Shown here piece after piece: positions 12,599 through 21,831 of a stretch of 64,000 nt of DNA (the first letter of the stretch is position 1; every line of letters starts with the position of its first letter). Source of the DNA: CAVRCA01 sp963719345. Its GTDB lineage: Bacteria; Pseudomonadota; Alphaproteobacteria; Acetobacterales; Acetobacteraceae. Both the position numbers and the translations under genes were made by a program. Location: assembly GCA_963719345.1 (NCBI GenBank), contig CAVRCA010000001.1:496001-560000 (forward strand), read 5' to 3'. The notes beneath the pieces were generated by a model, which was not told where the DNA came from, searched no databases, and worked only from the letters and a program-made list of their open reading frames with translations.

Positions 12599-12859
12599 TC
12601 AATTTGAAGTCATTGCAAGCCAGCCATGACGGAAACTCAGCCAGTCGCTGGATATGAGGGCGTAACACCCGACCCAGATCACAAGCGAAAGGAGGGTAGT
12701 GGCGAGAATCCGCCGACCCATCCGGGGCTGGTCCGGGGCGCCACGCCAGCCGGAGCGCTGGTCGGCATCGGCGATCGGTTGGGTGCCCACCGGCAATACG
12801 GCGAACAGCACCGTCCACCAGATCAGGATGTAGAGAACCACGCCGGTGAACCAGTTCAT
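12599..12859 (-). CDS. DUF1467 family small membrane protein
   Basis: 86-residue protein with two transmembrane helices (about residues 5-22 and 52-70). Signature segments are MNWFTGVVLYILIWWTVLF, the middle WRGAPDQPRMGRRIL and the end ALISSDWLSFRHGWLAM. The family is widespread in Alphaproteobacteria and its function is unknown. It lies 5 bases downstream of the RNase J gene, so it is very probably in the same transcript; the pairing with RNase J is conserved in this class. Confidence 0.9.
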   Translation of the reverse strand: MNWFTGVVLYILIWWTVLFAVLPVGTQPIADADQRSGWRGAPDQPRMGRRILATTLLSLVIWVGCYALISSDWLSFRHGWLAMTSN

Positions 12860-12864
12860 GGTCG

Positions 12865-14514
12865 TCAGACCCGCAGCAGATGCACGTCCACCATCGGCCG
12901 CTTCTGCACCCGTCGGCCGACGGCCCGCCGCAGCGCCGCCCGTGCCGCATCGGCCAGCGCGGCATCGTCGCGGCGAAGCGGAGCCGGCAGATCGGCGATC
13001 GCGGCGGCAAACTCGCCGGCGATCTGATCGGTTTCGCCGTCATCGGCCTCGAACAGCCCGGGCGCGCTGACGCGCGGCCGGCCTCGGAGGCGTCCCGCCT
13101 CATCGACGGCGATGCTGGCGACGACCACGCCGTTGAACAGCATGCGACGGCGTGCGGACAAAATACGTCCGGTCAGCGGCACCAGCCGGGTGCCGTCGAG
13201 CACCAGCCGCCCGACCTTGGCGCTGTCGACCACCTCGGCGCGTCCCGGGGCGAGTTGCAGCACGTCCCCGTCCTCCAGCAGCAGCGGAGTCGAACCCGCC
13301 TCCTGGGCCAGTGCCGCATGGGCCGACAGATGGCGCCATTCGCCATGGACCGGCACCGCGTAGCGGGGTCTTACCAGCCGATAGAGCTTTCTCAGTTCGT
13401 CGCGCGCCGGATGGCCGGACACATGCACCAGGTGGTCGGCATCCGTCATCAGCCGCACGCCACGGCGGACAAGGTTGTCCTGTACGGTCCCGATCGCCCG
13501 CTCGTTTCCGGGGATCATGCGGCTGCTGAACACCACGGTATCGCCCTCCCCCAACGAGATCGTGGGATGACTGTCGGCGGCGATGCGGGCGAGCGCGCTG
13601 CGGGGCTCGCCCTGGCTGCCGGTGACCAGGATCAGAAGATTGTCGTCCGGAATGGAACCCGCTTCATCCTCGGGGACGAACTGCGGCAGATTTTTGAAAT
13701 AGCCGCACTCCGCCGCCGCCGCTTCGAGGTTGCGCAGGCTGCGCCCTACCAGGGCGACGCTGCGCCCGGCGTCGCGCGCGGCCAGCACTACCGACTCGAC
13801 GCGAGCAACGTTGCTGGCGAAGCACGTAACCGCCACCCGCCCGCGCGGCATGCCGCCGATCAGCGCCGAAAGACTTTGACGCACCTCCGCCTCGGACCCG
13901 GAGTGTCCCTCCACCATGGCGTTGGTGGAATCGCAAACCATGGCGAGCACGCCCTCTTCTCCCAGGCGGGCGAACTCTGCTTCGTCGGTAAGCGGGCCGA
14001 CAAGCGGCTGCGGGTCGAGCTTCCAATCCCCGGTATGCAGGATGGTGCCGTGCGGAGTGCGGATCACCAACGCTTGCGCCTCCGGGATGGAATGCGTCAC
14101 CCGCAGGAAGCGCAACGAGAACGGCGGCAGGTCGATCGAGCCGCCGGGCGGGATGACATGCAGCTTGACCTCGTGCAGGCGCTGCACCTCGGCGAGCTTG
14201 CGCCGCAGCACGGCGGCGGCGAAGGGCGTTGCGTAGACCGGGCAGCGTAGGTGCGGCCACAGCCAAGCCACGGCGCCGATATGGTCCTCGTGCGCGTGGG
14301 TGATGACGAGGCCCAGCAGCCGGTCCCGGCGTTCGGCGATGAACGCCGGGTCGGGCATCATGACGTCGACTTCGGGCATCTCCGAGCCGCCGAACCCAAT
14401 GCCGCAATCGATTGCCAGCCATTTGCCGCCGCAGCGGTAGAGGTTGAGATTCATGCCGATCTCGCCCGTCCCGCCCAAAGGCAGGAAGGCCAGATCACCC
14501 GTCGCCGCGTCCAT
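12865..14514 (-). CDS. rnj: Ribonuclease J
   Basis: Metallo-beta-lactamase fold ribonuclease with 5'-exonuclease and endonuclease activity, about 549 residues. It begins with the FLPLGGTGEIGMNLNLY signature, has the metal-binding THAHEDHIGA motif, the HTGDWKLDP segment, and the beta-CASP motifs around GHPARDELRKLYRLVRP and VPVHGEWRHL. ATG at 14514 is preferred; the frame also allows TTG at 14535, which would overlap the coaX stop. It matures rRNA and turns over mRNA in Alphaproteobacteria. It lies directly after coaX and before DUF1467. Confidence 0.93.
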   Translation of the reverse strand: MDAATGDLAFLPLGGTGEIGMNLNLYRCGGKWLAIDCGIGFGGSEMPEVDVMMPDPAFIAERRDRLLGLVITHAHEDHIGAVAWLWPHLRCPVYATPFAAAVLRRKLAEVQRLHEVKLHVIPPGGSIDLPPFSLRFLRVTHSIPEAQALVIRTPHGTILHTGDWKLDPQPLVGPLTDEAEFARLGEEGVLAMVCDSTNAMVEGHSGSEAEVRQSLSALIGGMPRGRVAVTCFASNVARVESVVLAARDAGRSVALVGRSLRNLEAAAAECGYFKNLPQFVPEDEAGSIPDDNLLILVTGSQGEPRSALARIAADSHPTISLGEGDTVVFSSRMIPGNERAIGTVQDNLVRRGVRLMTDADHLVHVSGHPARDELRKLYRLVRPRYAVPVHGEWRHLSAHAALAQEAGSTPLLLEDGDVLQLAPGRAEVVDSAKVGRLVLDGTRLVPLTGRILSARRRMLFNGVVVASIAVDEAGRLRGRPRVSAPGLFEADDGETDQIAGEFAAAIADLPAPLRRDDAALADAARAALRRAVGRRVQKRPMVDVHLLRV

Positions 14515-14531
14515 TATTGCTTTCGTTACCT

Positions 14532-15338
14532 TCAATCACCGTAAGGCGTCATTCGCCTGTCGGGCGACAATGTGGGCGCGGGGTTGCGCTCCGCCAACAG
14601 CCGCAGCCCATCCAGCGTGAGATCGGGCTCGATCCGCTCGATGACCAGCGTTCCCTCCGAGAACAGCGGCGCCAGTCCGCCGGTGGCCACCACGCCGAGC
14701 TTGCCGCCATACTCGCCTTGGATGCGCGCAACCAGGCCTTCGATCAGCCCGACATAGCCCCAGTAGACCCCGGACTGCATGGCGGCTACGGTCCCGCGCC
14801 CGATCACTGATTGCGGCCGGCCGATGCCGATGCGAGGCAGGCGCGCCGCGGCCTGATGCAGCGCCTCGAGGGAAAGATTGATGCCGGGAGCGATCACGCC
14901 GCCGAGATAGCCGCCGTCGCGCTCCACCACGTCGAACGTCGTCGCCGTGCCGAAATCGAGGACCACCAGCGGGCCGCCGAACAGCCGGTGCGCGGCCAAC
15001 GAGTTCAGCAGGCGGTCGGCGCCGACGTCCTCGGGATTGTTCACCCGGATTTCGAACCCCCAATCCAGCCTGGCCTGAGCGATAAGCGGCTCGACGGCGA
15101 ACCAGTCCCGGCAGAGGCGGCGCAGATGGTAGAGTGCGGCCGGCACGACGGTGCCGATGACCGCGCGCGACACGTCCGCCGGTTTCAGCCCGGCGTGCTG
15201 CAGCAATGCCAGCAGCCAAACCGCGTATTCGTCCGACGTCCGCTGCGGCGCGGTGGCGATCCGCCACACGCCGCGCCAGCCGCTGTCATGGACGGCGAAA
15301 ACGACGTTGGTGTTGCCGGCATCGATGACCAGGAGCAT
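14532..15338 (-). CDS. coaX: Type III pantothenate kinase
   Basis: First enzyme of coenzyme A synthesis, phosphorylating pantothenate. At 268 residues it has the family length. Motifs: P-loop-like MLLVIDAGNTNVVFAVHD at the N-terminus, the substrate region ending EDVGADRLLNSLAAH, and LDFGTATTFDVVE of the ASKHA fold. Type III kinases need a monovalent cation and are not inhibited by CoA. In related genomes birA (biotin ligase) normally lies between nuoN and coaX; here only 24 bases separate nuoN from coaX. Confidence 0.95.
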   Translation of the reverse strand: MLLVIDAGNTNVVFAVHDSGWRGVWRIATAPQRTSDEYAVWLLALLQHAGLKPADVSRAVIGTVVPAALYHLRRLCRDWFAVEPLIAQARLDWGFEIRVNNPEDVGADRLLNSLAAHRLFGGPLVVLDFGTATTFDVVERDGGYLGGVIAPGINLSLEALHQAAARLPRIGIGRPQSVIGRGTVAAMQSGVYWGYVGLIEGLVARIQGEYGGKLGVVATGGLAPLFSEGTLVIERIEPDLTLDGLRLLAERNPAPTLSPDRRMTPYGD

Positions 15339-15362
15339 GGCTTCACCCGTTTGCTGGCGAAC

Positions 15363-16784
15363 CTAGCCGAACAAGGCGTGCGCCGCCGCCTGGGCCGCCC
15401 CGACGACCGGGGCGGGAAACAGGAAAAAGAACGTGGTGAACAGCCCGGAGATCGCGGCCACAAACGAAAGTGACGGCGCCCGCGGGTCGAACCGCTCGGC
15501 GGGGGCGTCGAAATACATCACCTTGACCACCCGCAAGTAATAGAACGCGCCCACCACGCTGGTCAGCACGCCGATGATCGCCAGCGCCCATTGGCCGGTC
15601 TGCACCGCCGCCAGGAAGATGTAGAGCTTGGCGAAGAAACCCGACAGGATCGGGATGCCGGCCAGGCTGAACATCGCGATCGCGATCACCATCGCGAGCG
15701 TGGGGTCGTTGCGCGACAGGCCGTTGAGGTCGGTGATCAGCTCCACCCCGCGTCCGTGCCGACGCATCGCCGCGATGCCCGCGAACGCCGCCGCCGTCAT
15801 GAACACGTAGATCACCATGTAGACGAGCAGGCCGCGGATGCCCTCCGCGGTGCCGGCCGCCAGCCCGATCAGCGCGTATCCCATGTGGCCGATCGAGCTG
15901 TAGGCCATCAGCCGCTTGATGTTGGTCTGGCCGATCGCCGCCAACGCGCCCCACACCATCGAACCGATCGAGACCAGCACGATCAGCTGGTGCCATTGCG
16001 CCGTCAGATGCCCGAACGGCGTCTCCATGACCCGCACCAAAAGCGCGATGGCGGCGACCTTCGGCGAGGTGCCGAAGAACAGCGTGACCGGGGTCGGCGC
16101 GCCCTCGTAGACGTCCGGCGTCCACATGTGGAAGGGCACCGCCGAGATCTTGAACGCCAAGCCTACGAGGATAAAGACGATACCGACGATCAGCCCGGCC
16201 GAGACATGCGCCGGATCCGCGACGACGCCGGCGAGCTGCACGAAATCCATCGTGCCGCCGAACCCGTAGGCCAGCGAGATGCCGTAGAGCAGCAGCCCCG
16301 ACGCCAGCGCGCTCAGCACGAAATACTTGAGCCCCGCCTCCGCCGACCGCAGATCGTCGCGGGCGAAGGCGGCCAGAACGTAGAGGGCGAGCGACTGCAG
16401 TTCGAGACCGAGATACAGGGTCATGAGGTTGCTGGCCGAGGCCATCACCATCATGCCCACGGTCGAGAACAGCATCAGCACCGGGAACTCGAAACGCGCG
16501 ATGCCGTGCGCGCGGTTGAAATCGATCGACAGCACCAGCGACATCGCCGCGCCCGCGAGGATCAGGACTTTCACGAACGCACTGAACGGATCGACGGCAA
16601 ACTGACCGAAATAGGAATGCCCGAACGCGGTCGAGACGACCAGCACGGCGGCCAACAGGAACGCCCCCAGCGTCATCATGCTGGCGAGCGCGGAACTGTC
16701 CTCCCGGCGCAACACCCCGAACACCAGGATGGCCATGCCGCAACACGACAGCACGATCTCGGGGACGGCCAAAGTCCAGTTCAT
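15363..16784 (-). CDS. nuoN: NADH-quinone oxidoreductase subunit N
   Basis: Antiporter-like proton-pumping subunit of complex I in the inner membrane, 473 residues with about 14 helices. Diagnostic stretches are LYLGLELQSLALYVLAAF, FKISAVPFHMWTPDVYEGAP (conserved lysine and proton-channel region) and IGQTNIKRLMAYSSIGHMGY. It is the last gene of the nuoA-N operon and overlaps nuoM by 4 bases (ATGA). Confidence 0.97.
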   Translation of the reverse strand: MNWTLAVPEIVLSCCGMAILVFGVLRREDSSALASMMTLGAFLLAAVLVVSTAFGHSYFGQFAVDPFSAFVKVLILAGAAMSLVLSIDFNRAHGIARFEFPVLMLFSTVGMMVMASASNLMTLYLGLELQSLALYVLAAFARDDLRSAEAGLKYFVLSALASGLLLYGISLAYGFGGTMDFVQLAGVVADPAHVSAGLIVGIVFILVGLAFKISAVPFHMWTPDVYEGAPTPVTLFFGTSPKVAAIALLVRVMETPFGHLTAQWHQLIVLVSIGSMVWGALAAIGQTNIKRLMAYSSIGHMGYALIGLAAGTAEGIRGLLVYMVIYVFMTAAAFAGIAAMRRHGRGVELITDLNGLSRNDPTLAMVIAIAMFSLAGIPILSGFFAKLYIFLAAVQTGQWALAIIGVLTSVVGAFYYLRVVKVMYFDAPAERFDPRAPSLSFVAAISGLFTTFFFLFPAPVVGAAQAAAHALFG

Positions 16785-18316
16785 TGCCGCGCCACCTCGG
16801 TGCTGGCGAGTTGCCGGGCCGCTGCCGAGGCGAGCGCGGTCCGGTGGTGGTCCACCATCGCCGCCACGCTGGCATCCCAGAACCGGCTGAAGTTCGACGG
16901 AACGACGCCCATCCAGAGGGTGACCAGGACCAGCGGCGCGAAGACCAGCGCCTCACGCGGCGACAGATCGAGCATGCGGCGCAGATCGGGCTTGGTCAGC
17001 CGTCCGAAAATCACCCGGCGATACAGGTACAGCATGTAGGCGGCGCCGAGTATCATCCCCATGCCGCCCAGCAGGGCGAGCCAGAAATTGACCTGCAGCG
17101 ATCCCACGATCACCAAAAACTCGCCGACGAAGCCCGAGGTCCCGGGCAGGCCGATGCTCGCCATCATGAACAGCATAAACAGCAGCGAGTATTTCGGCAT
17201 CCGGTCGGCAAGGCCGCCATAGCGGTCGATGTCGCGGGTGTGCAGCCGGTCGTAGATCACGCCCACGACGAGGAACAGCGCCGCCGAGACGACGCCGTGC
17301 GACAGCATCTGGAAGATGGCGCCCGAGATGCCCTGAACGTTGACGGTGAAGATGCCGATCGTCACGACGCCCATGTGCGACACGGACGAATAGGCGATCA
17401 GCTTCTTCATGTCCTCCTGCGCCAGCGCCACGAGTGCGGTGTAGATCACCGCTATCACCGAGAGCGCGAACATCAAGGGTGCAAAGTAGGCCGTCGCCTG
17501 CGGCAGCATCGGCACCGAAAAGCGGAGAAAACCGTAGGCGCCCATCTTCAGCAGCACGCCAGCCAGGATCACCGACCCGGCGGTCGGCGCCTCGACATGC
17601 GCGTCGGGCAGCCAGGTGTGGACCGGCCACATCGGCACCTTCACCGCGAACGAGGCGAGGAAGGCCAGGAACAGCCAGGTCTGCATGTGCGGCGCGAACT
17701 CGGTGTGCATCAGCACCCCGATGTCGGTGGTGCCCGCCTGGAACCACATCGCGAGCAGCGCCAGCAGCATCAGCACCGAGCCGGTGAGCGTGTAGAGAAA
17801 GAACTTGATCGACGCATAGACCCGGCGCGGGCCGCCCCACACCCCGATGATGAGATACATCGGGATCAGCACGCCTTCGAAGAACATGTAGAAGACGACG
17901 AAGTCGAGGGCGGCGAACATGCCGACCATCATCGTCTCCAGGATGAGGAAGGCGAGCATGAACTCGCGCACGCCGGTCTTGATGACGTCCCACGCCGACA
18001 GGATGCAGACCGGCGTCAGCAAGGTGGAGAGCAGCACGAACAGCACGCTGATCCCGTCGACGCCCAACTTGTAGCCGACGCCGTATTCGGGCAGCCACGG
18101 GATGCTTTCGACGAACTGGAAGCCGGGCTCGGCCGGGTCGAACCGGATCCACAGCAGCAGCGACAGCCCGAACACGATCAGGCTGGTCCACAACGCCGCC
18201 CAGCGTGCGTTGGAGGCGACCGTCTCCTCGTCGCCGCGCACCAGCATGATGACGACGCAGCCGACCAGCGGCAGCCAGGTCACCAATGACAGCAGGGGAA
18301 AGCCAGCCTGGTTCAT
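16781..18316 (-). CDS. nuoM: NADH-quinone oxidoreductase subunit M
   Basis: Antiporter-like membrane subunit of complex I, 511 residues. Recognised by FYMFFEGVLIPMYLIIGVWG (conserved glutamate of the proton channel), VHTWLPDAHVEAPTAGSVIL and AQEDMKKLIAYSSVSHMGVV. It overlaps nuoN by 4 bases and follows nuoL by 4 bases. No frame breaks. Confidence 0.97.
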   Translation of the reverse strand: MNQAGFPLLSLVTWLPLVGCVVIMLVRGDEETVASNARWAALWTSLIVFGLSLLLWIRFDPAEPGFQFVESIPWLPEYGVGYKLGVDGISVLFVLLSTLLTPVCILSAWDVIKTGVREFMLAFLILETMMVGMFAALDFVVFYMFFEGVLIPMYLIIGVWGGPRRVYASIKFFLYTLTGSVLMLLALLAMWFQAGTTDIGVLMHTEFAPHMQTWLFLAFLASFAVKVPMWPVHTWLPDAHVEAPTAGSVILAGVLLKMGAYGFLRFSVPMLPQATAYFAPLMFALSVIAVIYTALVALAQEDMKKLIAYSSVSHMGVVTIGIFTVNVQGISGAIFQMLSHGVVSAALFLVVGVIYDRLHTRDIDRYGGLADRMPKYSLLFMLFMMASIGLPGTSGFVGEFLVIVGSLQVNFWLALLGGMGMILGAAYMLYLYRRVIFGRLTKPDLRRMLDLSPREALVFAPLVLVTLWMGVVPSNFSRFWDASVAAMVDHHRTALASAAARQLASTEVARQ

Positions 18317-18320
18317 CGGT

Positions 18321-20252
18321 TCACCGGATCAGCAGATAGAGCGCGATCAGCAGCACCACGCCGATCAGCATGACGAAGGCGTATACCGCGATCGATCCGG
18401 TCTGCACCTTCACGACCTGGCGTGATCCGTCGGCGGTCAGCGCCGCCATGCCGTTCGGCACACCGTCGATCAGCGTGGCGTCGCCCACTTGCCAGAACAG
18501 GCGCGCCAGGGCGAACGCCGAGCGGACGAACAGAAAATCGTACAGCTCGTCGAAATACCACTTGTTCAGCAGGAACAGGTAGACCGGCCGGAACGTCCGG
18601 GCGAGCGCCGCCGGCAGCGTGGGCACAAACATGTACATGACATACGCGGTGATAATGCCGAGCACGCCGAGCACGGTCGGGGCCGGGCCGACCCAGCCGG
18701 GCAGCGTCTCCATGCGGGCAAGCACCTCGTTGTTGGCGGCGTTGAAGATGCTCGCACCCCAGAACTCGCGCCAATACTCGCCGATGAACAGCGGTTTGAA
18801 AAAGTAGCCGGTCGCGATCGCCCCGAGTGCCAGCACCAGCAGCGGCCCGCGCATCACCCACGGGCTTTCATGCACGTGCTCCATCACGTGATGATCCGCC
18901 CGCGGCTTACCGTGGAACGTCATGATGAGCAGCCGCCAGGAGTAGAAAGCCGTGAGAAACGCCGCCAGCAGGCCACAGACGAAGCCGTAGGTCCCGATCC
19001 CGGTGTGCGCGGCATAGGCCGCTTCCAGGATCGCGTCCTTGGAAAAATAGCCGGCAAACGGAAATATGCCGCCGAGGGCGAGGTTGCCGACCCACATCAC
19101 GCCGTAGGTCCATGGGATCAGCCGCCAGATGCCGCCCATCCGACGCATGTCCTGCTCGTCCGACATGGCATGGATCACCGAGCCCGCGCCGAGGAACAGC
19201 AGCGCCTTGAAGAAGGCGTGGGTAAAGAGGTGGAACATCGATACCTGAAAGGCACCGACGCCGGCGGCGATGAACATATAGCCGAGCTGCGAGCAGGTCG
19301 AGTAGGCGATCACCCGCTTGATGTCGTTCTGCACGCAGCCGATCGTCGCCGCGAACAGCGCGGTCGAGGCGCCGATGAAGGTAACGAAACCCAGTGCGGC
19401 GGGCGCGTACTCCATTACCGGCGACATGCGCGCCATCAGGAAGACGCCGGCCGTCACCATGGTCGCGGCATGGATCAGCGCCGAGACCGGCGTCGGTCCT
19501 TCCATCGCGTCGGGCAACCAGACGTGCAGGCCAAGCTGCGCCGACTTGCCCATCGCTCCGATGAACAGGAGGAAGCCGATCACCTCCAAGGCCGGAAGAT
19601 TGGCGCCGAACAGGTGGTAGAGATCGCCCTGATGCTGCGCGACGGAGCCGAACACCACCGGGAACTCGATCGAGCCGAACGTCGCGAAGATGAGCGCGAG
19701 CCCGACCGCGAACGGCAGGTCGGCGACCCGGTTGACCACGAATGCCTTGATCGCCGCCGCGTTGGCGCTCGGCCGGTCGTACCAGTAGCCGATCAGCAGG
19801 TAGCTCGCGAGCCCCACCCCTTCCCAGCCGAAGAACAGCTGCAGCAGGTTGTCGGCCGTCACCAACATCAGCATCGCGAAGGTGAACAGGTTGAGATAGG
19901 CGAAGAACCGGTAGCGAGGGTAGGCGTCGTGCGCCATGTAGCCGACGCTGTAGATGTGGATCAGGGTGGAGACGAACGTCACCATCCCGACCATCACCGC
20001 CGAGAGCGTGTCGTAGCGGAGCGCCCAGGAGACGTGGAACGTCCCGGCCTCGAGCCACGTCCCGAGGTCGATCGTTCCCGCCGTCATGTCGCCGGCCGCG
20101 ATGTCGGCGAACGATGCGACACCGCAGATCGCCGCCACGATCATGCAGAGGATCGACACGGCCTGCGCGGCCCGGTCGCCGATCGCACGGCCGAACAGCC
20201 CCGAGACGATCGCGCCCAGCAAGGGCGCGAAGACAGCGACGAGATAAATCAT
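18321..20252 (-). CDS. nuoL: NADH-quinone oxidoreductase subunit L
   Basis: Largest antiporter-like subunit of complex I, 643 residues, including the long lateral helix at the C-terminus that spans the membrane arm. Signature stretches are LQLFFGWEGVGLASYLLIGY, LHVWLPDAMEGPTPVSALIH and VQNDIKRVIAYSTCSQLGYM. It lies 22 bases after nuoK. Intact. Confidence 0.97.
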   Translation of the reverse strand: MIYLVAVFAPLLGAIVSGLFGRAIGDRAAQAVSILCMIVAAICGVASFADIAAGDMTAGTIDLGTWLEAGTFHVSWALRYDTLSAVMVGMVTFVSTLIHIYSVGYMAHDAYPRYRFFAYLNLFTFAMLMLVTADNLLQLFFGWEGVGLASYLLIGYWYDRPSANAAAIKAFVVNRVADLPFAVGLALIFATFGSIEFPVVFGSVAQHQGDLYHLFGANLPALEVIGFLLFIGAMGKSAQLGLHVWLPDAMEGPTPVSALIHAATMVTAGVFLMARMSPVMEYAPAALGFVTFIGASTALFAATIGCVQNDIKRVIAYSTCSQLGYMFIAAGVGAFQVSMFHLFTHAFFKALLFLGAGSVIHAMSDEQDMRRMGGIWRLIPWTYGVMWVGNLALGGIFPFAGYFSKDAILEAAYAAHTGIGTYGFVCGLLAAFLTAFYSWRLLIMTFHGKPRADHHVMEHVHESPWVMRGPLLVLALGAIATGYFFKPLFIGEYWREFWGASIFNAANNEVLARMETLPGWVGPAPTVLGVLGIITAYVMYMFVPTLPAALARTFRPVYLFLLNKWYFDELYDFLFVRSAFALARLFWQVGDATLIDGVPNGMAALTADGSRQVVKVQTGSIAVYAFVMLIGVVLLIALYLLIR

Positions 20253-20274
20253 GGGCGCACCCGTGCTGCCATCC

Positions 20275-20583
20275 TCAGCCTCGCATCAGGTTCACGTCCT
20301 CGACCTGGATCGAGCCGCGATTGCGGAAATAGACCACGACGATGGCGAGCCCGATCGCCGCTTCCGCCGCCGCGACGGTCAGCACGAACAAGGCGAACAC
20401 CTGGCCAACCAGGTCGCCGAGTGCGGCGGAGAACGCGACGAGGTTGAGGTTCACGGCAAGCAGGATCAGCTCAACCGACATCAGGATGATGATGACGTTC
20501 TTGCGGTTAAGGAAGATGCCGAACACGCCGAGAACCAGCAGGATCGCCGCGACGGTGAGGTAATGCGCCAGACCGATGGCCAT
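20275..20583 (-). CDS. nuoK: NADH-quinone oxidoreductase subunit K
   Basis: Small membrane subunit of complex I, 102 residues, three helices. It starts MAIGLAHYLTVAAILLVLG and carries the conserved membrane glutamates in MSVELILLAVNLNLVAF and TVAAAEAAIGLAIVV. The ATG overlaps the nuoJ stop (TGATG), implying coupled translation. Confidence 0.97.
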   Translation of the reverse strand: MAIGLAHYLTVAAILLVLGVFGIFLNRKNVIIILMSVELILLAVNLNLVAFSAALGDLVGQVFALFVLTVAAAEAAIGLAIVVVYFRNRGSIQVEDVNLMRG

Positions 20584-21296
20584 CAATGATGTCCCCCGTG
20601 ATGGCCCAGCACCGCCTCGCTGTCGCCGTCGTCGGCGAACACCTCCGGCTCCTCCGCCACTTTCGGCCGATAGATGCCCAGCGTCTTGACCCCCACCCCG
20701 ATCGCGACCGGCACCATCTCGAGCGTCTCGGCTACCGTGCGCGAGACCTGCAGGCTGATCTTCTGGTGCCGCGAGCTCTTGCGCTCCCGGTGCGTCAGCA
20801 CGATCGCGCCGATCATCGCGACCATCAGGATCAGCCCGGCCGCCTGGAACAGGAACACGTAATCCGTGTAGATCAGCAACCCGAGCGCTGCCGTGTTGTG
20901 CATCGTTCCCGGCGAGGGCGCGGGCGCGAAGCGCAGTCCGGGAGCACCGGGCGCGATCTGCCACCCGCCGATCACGAGGACCAACTCGATCAGCAGGACG
21001 GCGCCGACCGCCGCTCCCACCGGCAGGTAACGCTGATAGCCGCTGCGCAGCTCGGCGAAGTTCACGTCGAGCATCATGACCACGAACAGGAACAGCACGG
21101 CCACCGCGCCGACATAGACGATGACCAGGATCATCGCCAGGAACTCGGCCCCGGCGAGCAGGAACAGCCCGGCGGCATTAAAGAACGCCAGGATCAGGAA
21201 CAGCACCGAGTGAACCGGATTGCGCGAGCTGACCACCATCGCCGCCGAGCCGAGCAGGATGATGGCGAAGATGTAGAAGGCGATCGTGGCGATCAT
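20583..21296 (-). CDS. nuoJ: NADH-quinone oxidoreductase subunit J
   Basis: Membrane subunit of complex I, 237 residues with five helices. It begins MIATIAFYIFAIILLGSAAM and has the typical NPVHSVLFLILAFFNAAGLF and VYVGAVAVLFLFVVMMLDV. The C-terminal tail is long and ends in a His/Gly-rich GHHGGHH. In the sequence as given the frame is open from nuoI straight into nuoJ. The start used here is the ATG at 21294-21296, where the nuoI stop would overlap if one base were removed. Confidence 0.95.
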   Translation of the reverse strand: MIATIAFYIFAIILLGSAAMVVSSRNPVHSVLFLILAFFNAAGLFLLAGAEFLAMILVIVYVGAVAVLFLFVVMMLDVNFAELRSGYQRYLPVGAAVGAVLLIELVLVIGGWQIAPGAPGLRFAPAPSPGTMHNTAALGLLIYTDYVFLFQAAGLILMVAMIGAIVLTHRERKSSRHQKISLQVSRTVAETLEMVPVAIGVGVKTLGIYRPKVAEEPEVFADDGDSEAVLGHHGGHH

Positions 21297-21782
21297 CGGT
21301 AAGGGCGCATCCAACTCAAGGCGGCGGGCCAGCTCGGGCTCCCATTGGTCGCCGTTGGCGAGGAGCTTGTCCTTGTCGTACATCAGCTCCTCCCGGGTCT
21401 CCGTCGAGAACTCGAAGTTCGGTCCCTCGACAATCGCATCCACCGGGCACGCTTCCTCGCACAGGCCGCAGTAGATGCACTTCGTCATGTCGATGTCGTA
21501 GCGCGTGGTCCGGCGTGAGCCGTCGTCGCGCGGCTCAGCCTCGATGGTGATCGCTTGCGCCGGGCAGATCGCCTCGCACAGCTTGCAGGCGATGCAGCGC
21601 TCCTCACCGTTCGGGTAGCGCCGCAGCGCGTGCTCGCCCTTGAACCGCGGGCTGATCGGGCCTTTTTCATACGGGTAGTTGATGGTCACCTTGCGCGAGA
21701 AGAAATACCGCAACGTGAGCGCCAGACCGGCGACGAGCTCGCCGAGGATCAGGCTTCGCACCGTGCGGTTCAGCGTGGCCAT
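21294..21782 (-). CDS. nuoI: NADH-quinone oxidoreductase subunit I
   Basis: Peripheral-arm subunit that carries two 4Fe-4S clusters (N6a and N6b). Both motifs are intact: CIACKLCEAICP and CIYCGLCEEACP. Length to the junction is 162 residues, normal for the family. The end reads DAP-LP and then runs in frame into nuoJ. Alphaproteobacterial NuoI normally ends DAPYR and stops; dropping one C from the CCC near 21300 gives exactly DAPYR followed by TGA overlapping the nuoJ ATG. I therefore annotate separate genes. Confidence 0.95.
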
Positions 21783-21831
21783 GGGAAAAACTCCTTCTCC
21801 CGGCGCGGGATAGACCGGGCGGGATGCGCAA

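Noticed and set aside
15591..20447. Several long plus-strand frames opposite nuoN, nuoM and nuoL
   Set aside because: Antisense shadows with His/Arg/Gln-rich, domain-free translations.
20583..21782. A natural NuoI-NuoJ fusion protein
   Set aside because: One extra base explains it and restores both the family C-terminus and the overlapping stop/start.
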